Below, piece after piece: positions 43,168-54,211 of a stretch of DNA of 64,000 nt; position 1 is the stretch's first letter, and each line of letters begins with the position of its first letter. Source of the stretch: Henckelia pumila (lineage: Eukaryota; Streptophyta; Magnoliopsida; Lamiales; Gesneriaceae); NCBI RefSeq assembly GCF_033568475.1, contig NC_133120.1, positions 51,571,499-51,635,498 of the forward strand. The letters run 5' to 3'. The notes beneath the pieces are model-generated. The model searched no databases and was not told where the DNA came from. It saw only the letters and a program-made list of their open reading frames with translations. Made by a program: the position numbers and the translations under genes.

Positions 43168-46100
43168 TCACAAGGCAGCTTCTTCCGCGTCAGTCTCAGC
43201 TGGCACCGGAGGTAAATTGTTGCCACCTCTCAAGCGGGTAGAAACATTGTCGATGGCAGAGTTGAGCTGGCTTATTTTTTCATTCAAGGTCTGCCTGGTT
43301 TTCTGAAATGCACCATATAAAGATAGTTGATAAAGCGGTTGAAGAAAAAGTAGACAGAAGTTGAAAACTTCTTGTTTGGTCAACTCTGATATGTCATAAC
43401 CAACCTCTAAGCCTTCGTCATAGTAAATTGGTCGCTTGGCCCTCTTGAAGCCATACTCATCTTCATTTAGCAGTGATCGTCGTATCTAACAATACAAAAA
43501 GGAAAGAAAAAGGGAGAGTAAATAAAATACAACAGGAAAACAGAAGCAATGAAAAACAATGCAGCAACAAGCATTGCTTGGATACTTCTGCACCATCTTA
43601 TCAATTCACTCTTAACCTCTGTGCGTGTCATGGAAACTCTCTTAAAATGAAAGGATAATCTGCAAAAATTCAGTCACATGAGTTACATGCATCAATGCAC
43701 CTTTAGTACTTCTTGCATCCTATGCTATGAATCTTAACAAATGTAAAGTTATCAATCCATCAAGTGAGCTGGGAAAAACAGACACAATTTGGACTACAGA
43801 TGCGTATACAGTACCCTGAACTAATTCGGGACAAAGCTTGGATGACTCAATGTATAATTAAGTTTATACATGTACTATATATGCTTTTGTCTTTACATGG
43901 CAATAGTGAGCCGTAAGCTCATCATGCTGATAAGAACATTTAATAACCCAAAATTTTAGCATCAGGGTAGAATCTGTGTTGGATATTTTTTAGAAGAAAA
44001 GAAGAAAATGATGTGAAGCATGTAGAGAAAGCCAAAGAATCTATTTTATTATGCAACCTATCATATATTTATATAACATATCATATATTTATATAACATA
44101 ATTAATATAGAGTCCTAATGAAACTAGAGTTCTAAGGAAAGTATTCTACTAGTTGGAGAAAACAAGTAGAATCCTAAAAAATATAATAGAGATATTTTTA
44201 TAATTATAAAACAGTAATAGATATATTTAAATCAGTTTATTGAGTCATCCAAATCAACACTCCTCCTTGGCTCAGAAGCTGTGTAATTCATCCTTTTTCC
44301 AATGTTGAAGCCATCAAAGAACGCATAGGCTTGCCTTTGTTTGTGCACCAAATGTTGATAATGTCAGGAGGTTTATTCTGGCCGGTCACAAAATAAATTT
44401 GTGCTGTTCACATATCTAGGAATTCTTTTTTCTCCTTGAAGATGAATTTCACTAGCGTGATGCATATACTTTATCCTCTCCATCACACCATTTTGTCGAT
44501 GAGAGTATGATGCTTTATTTCGTCTTCCTATATTTGTGTAGGCCTCCAAACCTTATTTTCTGGAAAAGTATGTCTCGTTTGTTTCCCATATTGATGGACA
44601 ACATATTAGCGAGTTACTCCTTCATGTTAACTGAACTTTTCACCAAATTGTCTTTATTCATGGAAGGTGCATCAATATATTCCTCCATTAAATCTAACAC
44701 AAAACTCTTCTATGCATTTTGACTTTAAATATCTCAATGCATTTTGCATCTTTTATCACACAGCTTTTGTCATTAAACAACACCTTATAAACTTTTTCCA
44801 ACAACTGAGTAACACTCAAAAGATTTTGATCAAGTTAAGGAACATATAAAACATCAGAAATTAATTTCAAACCTGAGTGCCCTTCAATTGCTATAGTTTC
44901 TTTGCCTTTTACTTCAATGTATTGTCTGTTTCCAATCCTAACTTTAGAAACGTCAGTCTTGTTAAGTTCTTTGAAAAGATTTCGATTGTAAGTCAGGTGG
45001 TTTGTACAACCACTGTCGACCAGAAACTTTTTGTAGAGTTATTCATGCCAAAACATGATGCGAAAAACTCCTCCTCCTCATGAGGTTGATCTTCAATAAC
45101 TTTTGCTTCCCCTTGTTGTAGAGTCTTGCATATCCTCTCCACGTGCCCTAACTGGCCACACTTGTGACATCTTGCTTCTGGACTCCACCAACACTTATTT
45201 TGTAGATGATTGGTTTTTTGCAATTGGGACAAGGTGGAAAGACTTGATTGTTGCCATAATTTTTTCTTGTTCTTACCAAGAGAATTGTTATATGATTTGG
45301 CTCGGAACGTACCCTCTGAAACCGATTCTTGTCTCGTAGTGCTTCTTTGTTCTTGTGCCTGCAGCGCATTCAACAACTATGCCAAAGTAATGATTGACAT
45401 ATCTCTCGAATTTTTCAAGGATGAATCGTGGCTTCAAACTTTTTCGGAATTATAACTAGAATCTTTTGAACCATTCTAGAATCAGGAAAATCTGTGTCGA
45501 GAAGTCTGATTTTGTCGACAATACTTAGAAGTTTGTCAGAATATTTCTTGACCGTTTCTGATTCCTTCGTCCCTTGCATCTCAAAATCTCGAATCAAATT
45601 CAGCACTTGTATCCCTTTGATCCTTTCGCTTCCTTCGTATTCTTTCTTAAAAAAATCTCAGATTTCGTTGGCTGTTTTCAGTGTCATGATTCTGGTAAAA
45701 ACACAGAAAGAAACTGCCGTAAACAAGATGGCTTTTTCTTTTGATTTTCTTTGCTTATTCTCCTTTTGATTTTTGATTTGTGCCATCGTTGGGTTGTCAG
45801 ACAGATTGGAACTTCATATTCTTGTTCAATGGCTTCCCATAAATCGTTGGCATCTAGACATGCTTCCATTCCAACAACCCATACTTGATAATTTGTTCCA
45901 TCAAATACTGAAGGTGGAATTGTGGTGAAAGAATGTTCCGAACTCATTATGGAAATTTTGATATCTCACAGATCTCTCAAGAACGTGGCTCTTGTTACCA
46001 ATGTCTTGGATAGTTTTGAGAAAAAAAGAAGAAAATAACGTGAAGCAAGTAGAGAAGGCCAAAGAATCTATTTTATTATGCAATCTATTATTTATTTATA

Positions 46101-48879
46101 TAACATAATTAATATATAGTCCTAATGAAACTGGAGTTCTAAGAAAATATTATACAATAACAACTAGAATACTAAAAGATATAATAAAGATATTTTTATA
46201 ATTATAAAACAATAATAGATATATTTAAATCAGTTTATTGAGTCATCAAAATAAACAATCTGACTCTGTCCTGGTTTATTTTCAAGAATCAAATTTAAAT
46301 TGTTTAGTACAGGTTTGTCTTAATTCAATTTTCACTGGCCTCGTTCGGGGAAAATACAAATCAAAGGTCAGGCATTCAACAACTCCAAAAGTTATTGTTG
46401 CACGACATAAATTTGGCCTGTATAAGCAAACCCGAAGCCAAATTCAACCTCTTCACTGTAAGAGTCATGCTAAGAGAGAAATTATTAATATGTTTCAATG
46501 AAATCCTAGTCATACAAATGATATATTTAAATAACCAAAATAGGTAATTATAATAAGATGAATATCCAACTTTTGGTATTATCATCAATACATCACAATG
46601 AAATCTCTAATTCAGTTTTCGTGTATTACATGATAAGCAAAGATAAGAAGATATTCCACTGAAAATGCATGCAGGCTGAACTAACACAATTTTTAATCCA
46701 TCCACATACATGTCATACAAACACCATAACCAAAGGAAGAATAAGAGATCTCTGCAAAACCTCACATTTTCATTGAATTCAACCAGATTACTGGCCAATG
46801 TAAAATCAGTGATTTCATGGGATAAATTAAATAGTCATGAAACCAAAATTAATTAAAATTTAAAATAAAATTGCAAGAAATATTAACGAAAGTGGTGAAA
46901 AGCTAATGTTGCCAAGAAGTTGGAACATCACAAAGCTAAGTATGTAATAATGATAATATACAATCTTGTATTGAATTAAGTTGGTCTTTCACCATCTTTT
47001 TTAGGTAGATAATCCATTATCAAACTTCTCTGGTTTAACATAATCTTTCACTCTAGTATAAGAAATATCAATCGCAGTCTGAGGGAACCAATCACAGAAA
47101 AAATTAAGAAAAGACAGAATTTTAGGTTTAAAGTGAACACACATGATTACCTGTGGTGCAAAAATATAAGCAAGTGTTCCAAAGACTGCACCCCCTAGAA
47201 GAAAACCAGCAACAAAATCAGCATCACTACCACCCCTGCGATCACTGCAAGGAAAGAACAAAATCAACAAAAATTCTATCATGGATAAACACACAGACGT
47301 AATAAATGATTGTTTCCTAATGACTGCTGGATGGCCTTCCAAAAAAAAATAGAATGACCCCTGGATGTGGTATTAAATACCACGACGCACAAAACTCAAT
47401 TAGGATAACAACATAAATAAATTAAGTAAAAGAAGTTGTGTATGTCTAAAATAAAAGATGAAATCACAAAATCTCTACAGTAAGATGCAATTAGCTGTAC
47501 AAATTATTGGCAAAAATAATCACTAGAAAATCCCATAGACAACTTGCTATCTCCAACTTGCGCCCCAGTTCTTTTAACTGCATCATGCATTAGCAAGACT
47601 GCTTCAGTTTAATAATTTTTTTTATCATGATGTCAAATTCAATCCAATAAGTACAGATCTGAAAATTAGTCATGCTTGGTTTATATGCATATATAAAAAC
47701 TAATCAATGACGACAAAAATAATTGCATACTTGTACTCTGCTTGAACAGACAAGCTGTGCTTGGTCCGGAAGCCGGACTTCTCAAATTTCAATCCTGGCA
47801 TCAATGTCTTAGTAAAGGCACCCGATTTTGATGATAAATGGTTGCAGGTCTTAAGATAATTTCCTCCTGCAATACAATTCAAATAATAACGAAATAAGAT
47901 GAACGGTATTGCCACAGTCGAGCTATCCACTCAAGTTTAGATGATATTGCGGCAATGTTATTTTCTTTTTCATCAAACAATTTCCCATGTTTAGAAACAT
48001 TGACAACACCATCATCTAACTTTTGTTTCCCTTTCTAAAACCTCTCTCTTAAATCTCCAAGCATAATTATTTCCTCTTCTAATCCCAATTTGCACTAATT
48101 TCAAAAATACTAAATCACTATATATATTCTAATTGTACACAATAAATACACCTAATTTTTAATTTTTTTTATACCCTCATACCCCACATATTATTAGAAT
48201 ATCAACCACCGAACAAAAAGTTAAAACACTTTTATTGATACATTAAGTTCTGCTTCTTCCCAAAAACAAAGCAAAAAAAAATTCATTCCCAAAAACGTTT
48301 TCATTTCAAAACAAATCTCTGGAAACACCTTAAACAAATCCAGACATTTCCTGTGTTTCTATGTACATTAAAATCCTTAAACTACAATATCAAGCTAGTT
48401 CTACGATCACGTTAATGCACAAAAAAAAATTATTGTCAACATTGGAGTAATTTGAAAATTCATACCTTCAAATCAATAAATCAAACCAAATTCTAGACTC
48501 CAAACACAACCTTAACAAAATGAAAAGAACCTCTTTCAATTCATTATGAACTAATTATACTCCCTGCTAATTTCAAAACCATTAGATTCCAAACATGGGA
48601 ATACAAATGCCTAACCAAACATGGGAATACAAATTCCAATAATAAGATTCCAAAAATCCCAATAGACTGGAAATTAACTTCAAACATTCAAACTACTCGC
48701 ACGGGAAACAGAACATCAAAACCTCAGGATTTCATCAATTACACCAAAAAATCATCAGTTTAATCACAAACTCAGGCAAATTTATCACTAATATTTACAA
48801 TTAATGTATAATAATTGCTCGAGCAGGATTTGCAATCATTACCGGAGACAGGAGCCAGAAGTACGCCGGTCGTAGCCAT
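43168..48879 (-). CDS. Plastid membrane protein gene, five exons, 160 aa
   Basis: Exons (minus): 48879-48843, 47866-47731, 47244-47151, 43485-43405, 43302-43168. All introns have GT-AG borders and the phases join cleanly to 160 codons plus TGA. The protein starts MATTGVLLAPVSGGNYLKT; its Ser/Lys-rich first 55 residues look like a transit peptide. A glycine-rich membrane helix follows at about 67-87 (DFVAGFLLGGAVFGTLAYIF). Then come a conserved-looking NEDEYGFKRAKRPIYYDE block and a short helical tail (TRQTLNEKISQLNSAIDNV). It resembles a small plant protein reported from the chloroplast inner membrane (I recall Arabidopsis At1g42960). The molecular role is unknown. Intron 3 (3.7 kb) contains a copia element. 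This is the only apparently intact cellular gene here. Confidence 0.85.
43977..46257 (-). mobile_element. Deleted copia element in the host gene's third intron, TSD ATCTG
   Basis: LTRs of 283 bp (43977-44259) and 256 bp (46002-46257) share long blocks such as CAGTTTATTGAGTCATC. They are flanked by the perfect duplication ATCTG (43972-43976 and 46258-46262). The minus-strand PBS reads TGGTAACAAGAGCC, a damaged tRNA-Met site. Only gag and the start of protease remain between them, so most of pol was deleted. It has the same transcriptional orientation as the host gene. Confidence 0.92.
44993..45947 (-). pseudogene. Copia gag remnant in the intronic element
   Basis: The minus strand reads MSSEHSFTTIPPSVFDGTNY and then WEAIEQEYEVP (copia Gag start). 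Next, in other frames, come ESETVKKYSDKLLSIVDKIR (UBN2-type Gag) and the CCHC knuckle CHKCGQLGHVERIC near 45150. Frameshifts separate the blocks. Below 45000 a degraded protease-like stretch fades out. Confidence 0.85.
46263..47150 (-). other. Remaining intron 3 sequence
   Basis: AT-rich intron DNA between the copia element and exon 3; no coding or repeat structure recognised. Confidence 0.6.
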
Positions 48880-49218
48880 CGAAATTGGTTTGAGATTTAG
48901 AGAAATTTGTAGGGTTTGTAGATGGTTAAATGAGTGAGTATGAATCTAATACATTAGCGACAAAGTTTACGATTTCTTTTCTCTGGAAAATATCGTAAAC
49001 TATAAAGTTTAATGATAAAATACAGGGAAAATTACATTTGTTTATTTATTTATTTTTTTTGTTTTAAATGAACATTTGTTTATTTTGATGATATTGATTT
49101 ATATTGTCCAAAAATTTCAACTTTATACTCAATTCTTCGATTTAAGTGATTTTAATTTTTTTTCCCGGATATAATGTTTATGTCACACCAATACATATTA
49201 ATATGGCACTTAAGACCA
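48880..49218 (-). other. Upstream region of the host gene
   Basis: AT-rich. It should contain the leader (ACAAACCCTACAAATTTCTC precedes the ATG) and promoter. I see no unambiguous TATA box. The upstream sequence is cut short by the gypsy LTR from about 49219. Confidence 0.4.
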
Positions 49219-50667
49219 TTTAGTGATCCGTATCCAGAATTAATGTTTATTGAGTAATTAATCATGTAATTATGTTTTGATTAAGTAAAACATGATTAAA
49301 GAAATTTCAAATGGATTAACGGAGTCCAGAAATGGATCTAGGATACTTGAAAATGGCCAGAAGGTTCTGAGGATTCGGAGGGTTCGAAGGATCCGAACCA
49401 GGTTAGGAGGCTCCGAACTGGTTCGGAGGATCCGAACCTAAGATCGGAGAATCCGAACATGAGATCGGAGGATCCAAACTTGCATGGCCAGCTGTCCGAA
49501 AATAATACGTCATGGGTGAGGTGACGTCACTAATGGGACTTCGGAGGATCCGAAGTTAGGATCGGAGGCTCCGAACATGATCGGAGGCTCCGAAGTCATG
49601 AACGGAGGATCCGAACCGGATCGGAGGCTCCGAACTTCGCCTATAAATAGGGGGCCGAGATTTCATTTTCAACTCTCACTTCTCCTTTTTTTCTCTCAAT
49701 TCCTTAGTCTTCTAGCTTAGATCTAGGGAATTTTAGGCGTCTTTTTGGGATTCCGGAAGTGGCATAGCGATTCAGGCGTCGTAGCGAAGCTGTGGTCTAG
49801 TTTTGATGCAATTGTCATCAGCGGACTGACGACGGACGCAGGTATAGCTATGATCTCCTTAAATTATTTAGGAGTATGCAATAGCTTAGTTAAGGCTTAT
49901 AGAGCTTATATAATGATGCATGGGTATTTGTTGATGATAGGCTTGAAACCTAGAATGGGACTGCTAGGAGTTGCCTTAGAAAGGTACGTAAGTACTGACT
50001 GAGATAGCCAGCGGGTTTTGCATGTTTATATGTTGCATTTGTGTGTCATATTATTATGCAGCATGTGCATATCACATTGTGTCTGTCCATCTTTTGTGAT
50101 GAGCCATGTAGGGCCGCTCAGCCCTGTTCGGACGGTCGATGTCGAGCGCCCCGCGACCGACGGGTTAGCCGACACTGGAATCTGTAAGACACGGTCTACG
50201 CCCGTTAGGAATAAGCAGTGTACGCAGGGTTTGATCCCCGAGTTGTACCACTCATGTCCTATGCGCCATTCCTGAGCAGTTGTATACAGTTATCCTAGAT
50301 ATGGATACCCTGTCATTTGCATGCATCATATTGGTATGTTTTACCCGTGCTTTCATATTGAGTTTAGAGATCACGTCCAGTATTTTCTGTATGTCTGGAC
50401 ACCCCATTCGACGAGGCAGGTGTAGGTGCATGATTGAGCACCAGGAGCTTGGAGTGGCCAGTGACCTTGGAGACAGCATGATTAGCTGTAGGTTTTAATT
50501 GCCCTTAGGATTATTTGTAATTCGACTGAGTTGTATTTTTGGTTATTTAACCGGTTGTATTCTGCCGGTCTGCTTTTATTTAAGTATTCCACGGGAATTT
50601 ATTTTAAATGCATGCTTAATTATGCTATAAATATGATTAGGTAGTGGATACGGGTTGGGTCGCTACA
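49219..50667 (+). repeat. Old gypsy LTR, distant relative of the 3365 family
   Basis: Shares the order of features with the LTR at 3365: a start of TAGTGATCCGTATCCAGA, a palindromic array (49370-49640, TCGGAGGATCCGAAC-type words), and TATA CTATAAATAG (49641-49650). Then follow GCCGCTCAGC, CTGGACACCCCATTCGACG and the end GGGTCGCTACA. The start coordinate is approximate. Confidence 0.75.
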
Positions 50668-50672
50668 TTTAT

Positions 50673-50684
50673 TGGTATCATAGC
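50673..50684 (+). other. Primer binding site, one base altered
   Basis: TGGTATCATAGC follows the LTR end by five bases, so the LTR is a 5' one with decayed internal sequence after it. Confidence 0.7.
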
Positions 50685-52630
50685 TGCATGCAAGAGACTT
50701 TGGAGATAGTAATGAGACTCTTTGGGTTATCCTTGTAGGATTGATGAGACCTTGGAAGAGGTGATGATGTGGCAATAAGGTTGCCTGAAGACTATCATTA
50801 TCGACAGGAATTTTAAGATTTGGCTTATGGGATTCCAGCAAGCGCGGACAGGAGCGATGGATCGTGTCCGAGCTTTCGAGACTTCTACTCATGTGGATCC
50901 TAGCTTTGGATCGAGTACCGGATGCCAGAGGCAGTGGCAGAGGATTGGTTAGGACTGACTTGATGTTTGCATCTGTACTGTCCGTACCATGATGACACTA
51001 CTCTGAAGATTCTCTATTCGTAGTTGGAGAGATTATCATAAAAACCTTCACCAGGGAATTCCTCGAGTGGCTAAGGCATGACTGGTTTCGAGCGTAAGGT
51101 CATTAAACTCATGCAGAACATGGTTTTGCCGGTATGCTTGTATCGATGCGTTCGGTAGGCACACGGGAAACTTCATGTTCAAAAGCATTATATGAATGCA
51201 AGAAGAATGCTGACGGTAGATCGTGAGAAGAAAAGGTCGACTGACAGGCACTGTTGCAGAGCATAGCTGGTTAGCGAGTTCGAGTTAATTTCTCCGGAAG
51301 TCTTGGCAGGACGAGATACCGAGAGAGTCGGGCAGGAGTACGCTTGCATTGATGCGTGTGTCGATTAAAGGCTTCATGCTCAAGAAACGAAGACTAGTAC
51401 GATGATTTGAATACTGTATTGTTGTAGTTGTAAACAATATTTTAGTTGTAATGAATCATCATACTTTGGTTGTATCATTTCAAGTTTGGTTGTACATTTT
51501 CAATGTATTTTGAATACTGTATGTATTACATGAGATTGTAATAAATAAATTGTACATAACTTGAAAAAATGATACGTGTATTATTATTTCAGCAATTCGT
51601 GGATGATTGCATGATTCTGCTAAATTTTGGCATGACGTTAGTTGATTAGTGTTCAACTGTGGTAACTCATGGGGTTTGAATGGGCCGATTGTAACCGTGA
51701 GACTTGTGGTTAGTCTAGGCGTTTTCCTAGGATTGACCTAATGAGTTAGTCGACTAAGATAGTGTCAGCGATGAGTGGACTCATCTAGAGGCATTAGGGA
51801 TATTGTTTGGTTTAGAACATTGAGCTTGTTCTAGGTTGTTCCCTTAGAACAGTAGGTTGTCTGACCTTCGTTAGGTTGAGACTTGTGATGATGGGTTTTC
51901 ATCAAGATGCCAGGTCTGGTATATGCCGAGAGTTGTGGACTATGACCATGATTTGACGTGAGGAGGCGTGACCCTATGTTGATATACCTGGGAGCCTTTG
52001 TGCTTCAGGGGATGGTGGTGGGAAGGCTACTCAATCTAGAGTTTTGGTAACAGTCACGATGAGGTATGACCTTGGATTAGATATCAGGTTTGATATCAAT
52101 GATTCGATATCGTTTGGTGTGCCAGATATATTATTTTGAGTTTTCTGATGTGAGAACCAGTCTTGGAGGATCTTCTTGACAAGTGTGTACACTGAGCAGA
52201 TAGGTTTTGACCTATGAGATACTGCTAGACTAGTGGTTCTAGTAGGTAGACGGATTTCTACCAGCGATGACTAGGGGTTGTCATCAGAGTTGTGGTTATG
52301 GTTTCACTGTAATAGGAGTTATCCAAGATACTAGATGGGACGCTGTTTTCGAGACTTCGACTCGAATAGGAGAATTTCTTCATGATGATTAATCTCATCA
52401 GTAATGTGATTATATCAGATGTTAAAGACTGTATAAGACTATTTAAGACGATAGGAAAACGTGGCCTATGCCCGTGAAGCCTTGGTGATTGTCCAGGTGG
52501 ATTATTGAGGTAAGCTACCTTAGTTTTAATTTGGTGCGCAGTCTTTGCGAGGAATATAATCAGGATCATGTCCGGAGATTGGGGGAATCCTTGGGATTCG
52601 TTAGTTATGATTCTTGGACTTGACGAACCG
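50685..52630. other. Decayed internal sequence, no gene recognised
   Basis: Follows the LTR and PBS, so it is presumably element-internal, but no Gag or Pol motif can be read. A repeated word (TCGATGCGTTCGG near 51145; TTGATGCGTGTGTCG near 51350) and a TTGTA-rich patch (51415-51560) are the only structure I see. Confidence 0.4.
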
Positions 52631-52639
52631 TGACGTTCA

Positions 52640-53152
52640 TCCTGAATGAACGAGGCAAGCTTTTATGCTATTCGTTTGATGTAATAAACACATGATTTGA
52701 TGTTTGAAACTTCTTACATGTATATATATGCATGTTTTAGAATTGATAAACCAGGATTTGAGTTGGTATTTGACTGATTTGGATTGAATGATCAAGCTTT
52801 GACAGCAAAATGCAATCTGCAGAATTTTCTGGACAGGGTGCACGCTCGATCTTGTGAACTCATAGGATCGAGGGCGGCCCGTGAATTTTTAAAACAGATA
52901 ATTGAGCAATTGGAGCTCGCTCGATCGTGTTAGTGCATGGGATTGAGCGCGGCCTGAACATCCTGAAATCCGAGAGCTGAAGAATTGGGCTCGCTCGATC
53001 GGACGAGTTCATCCGATCGAGCGAGGTTCCTGAATTTTTTTAAAAAAAAAATATTTTTAGCTCTTGGTTTTAATATTTATTTATTGTTTGATTAATTGTT
53101 TTATTAATCATTACTTGCCCTGAGATGAGATTAGCAACCCGAGGTCCCCACA
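52640..53152 (+). repeat. 3' end of a Tekay-like LTR
   Basis: Resembles 33700-34093 in layout: GATGTAATAAACACATG, TGCATG..., a repeated palindromic GC block (GCTCGATC/GATCGAGC words, 52845-53025), an A tract, and the end GATTAGCAACCCGAGGTCCC with CACA. Confidence 0.7.
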
Positions 53153-53169
53153 CGGGATCCCAAGAACCA

Positions 53170-53870
53170 AGATATAATTGATATCATATTCGATAGCCCA
53201 TTTTAAACATGCATTGCATTAATATTTAATATCTTGCATGTTATGTTATTTATACTGGGAATTGTTTTTCTCACCGAAGTTATCTGGTTATTACTGTGTT
53301 TTGTATGTGTGCATGGCAATAGGTGGGGCAGGAGCTGGACAAAGAGGTCGTGAATAGCTCGAGATAAAAAGATTAGCACGTGGTTACTTCGGCTTTTGGA
53401 GTAGAGTTTATTGTCAAAACTTGTTGTATATAATATAACTTGTGAAATACTTCAACTAGACTTATGTTGTAGTAATGTTTGAGTTTTGTATAATTGATAT
53501 TAACCTTTGGGAGAATTTATGAAGACAAGGATGATGTTTGCATGTTTTATGTTGAGTTATCATGTTTTCTTTCATTTTTAATCATATTTGACATATGTAG
53601 ATGGTTAGACATCAGAAAATCAACCAAGATCAGTTAAGAGCATAACTTCAGCAGTCCGGGCGGAGCTCAGCTCGCTCGAGCATAGCCTGGTGTGCTCGAG
53701 CGAGCCAAGGAGGGTTCTTGGACCCGAGAGGCGCTCGCTTGAGCGAGCCACTCTTATAAAAAATTTTTTGATTTTAACTTTTCCTTCATTGATTGGTTGA
53801 TCATTAATATTTAATTATGTTTAACTTATATTTGCCCCTAAAGATGAGATTAGCACCCGAGGTCCCCACA
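53170..53870 (+). repeat. Second Tekay-like LTR end
   Basis: Contains TTTTGTATGTGTGCATGGCA and GGGGCAGGAGCTG, as in 33500-33540. A GCTCGAGCGAGCC palindrome block (53665-53750) follows, then the end GATTAGCACCCGAGGTCCCC with ACA at 53870. It lies directly after another LTR end of the same style. Confidence 0.7.
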
Positions 53871-54211
53871 GGATCCGAGTAAGAAGGAAGCTATTCCGAA
53901 TTGGTAGCGTCGGACGACATCTTCTGAGATTCGCAGTTTCTTGGGATTGGCAGGATGCTATAGGCGATTCATCGAGAATTTCTCACGGATTGCTCGACCA
54001 TTGACGCAGTTGATGAGGAAGGATGTTCCTTTTGTCTGGTCTGCAGAGTGTGAGCAGAGCTTCGATGAGTTGAGAGGACGTCTGACTAGCGTGCTTGTGC
54101 TTGCCTTGCCATCTGGTTATGGTGGTTATGTGGTTTATACAGGCGCATCTCTCCAGGGTTTGGGATATGTGTTGACATAGAATGGGCATTTGGTTTCCCA
54201 TGCATCCAAAC
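53871..54211 (+). pseudogene. Gypsy pol fragment (RT end to RNase H start)
   Basis: Reads DPSKKEAIPNW, a stop, [20 protein letters not shown], then SFDELRGRLTSVLVLALPSG, VYTGASLQGLGYVLT, a stop, and NGHLVSHASKL. This aligns with the segment near 7240-7590 of the 3365 element. The RNase H catalytic D of YTDAS is G here (YTGAS). It is abruptly fused to an LTR end on the left and cut by a new LTR at 54212. Confidence 0.9.
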
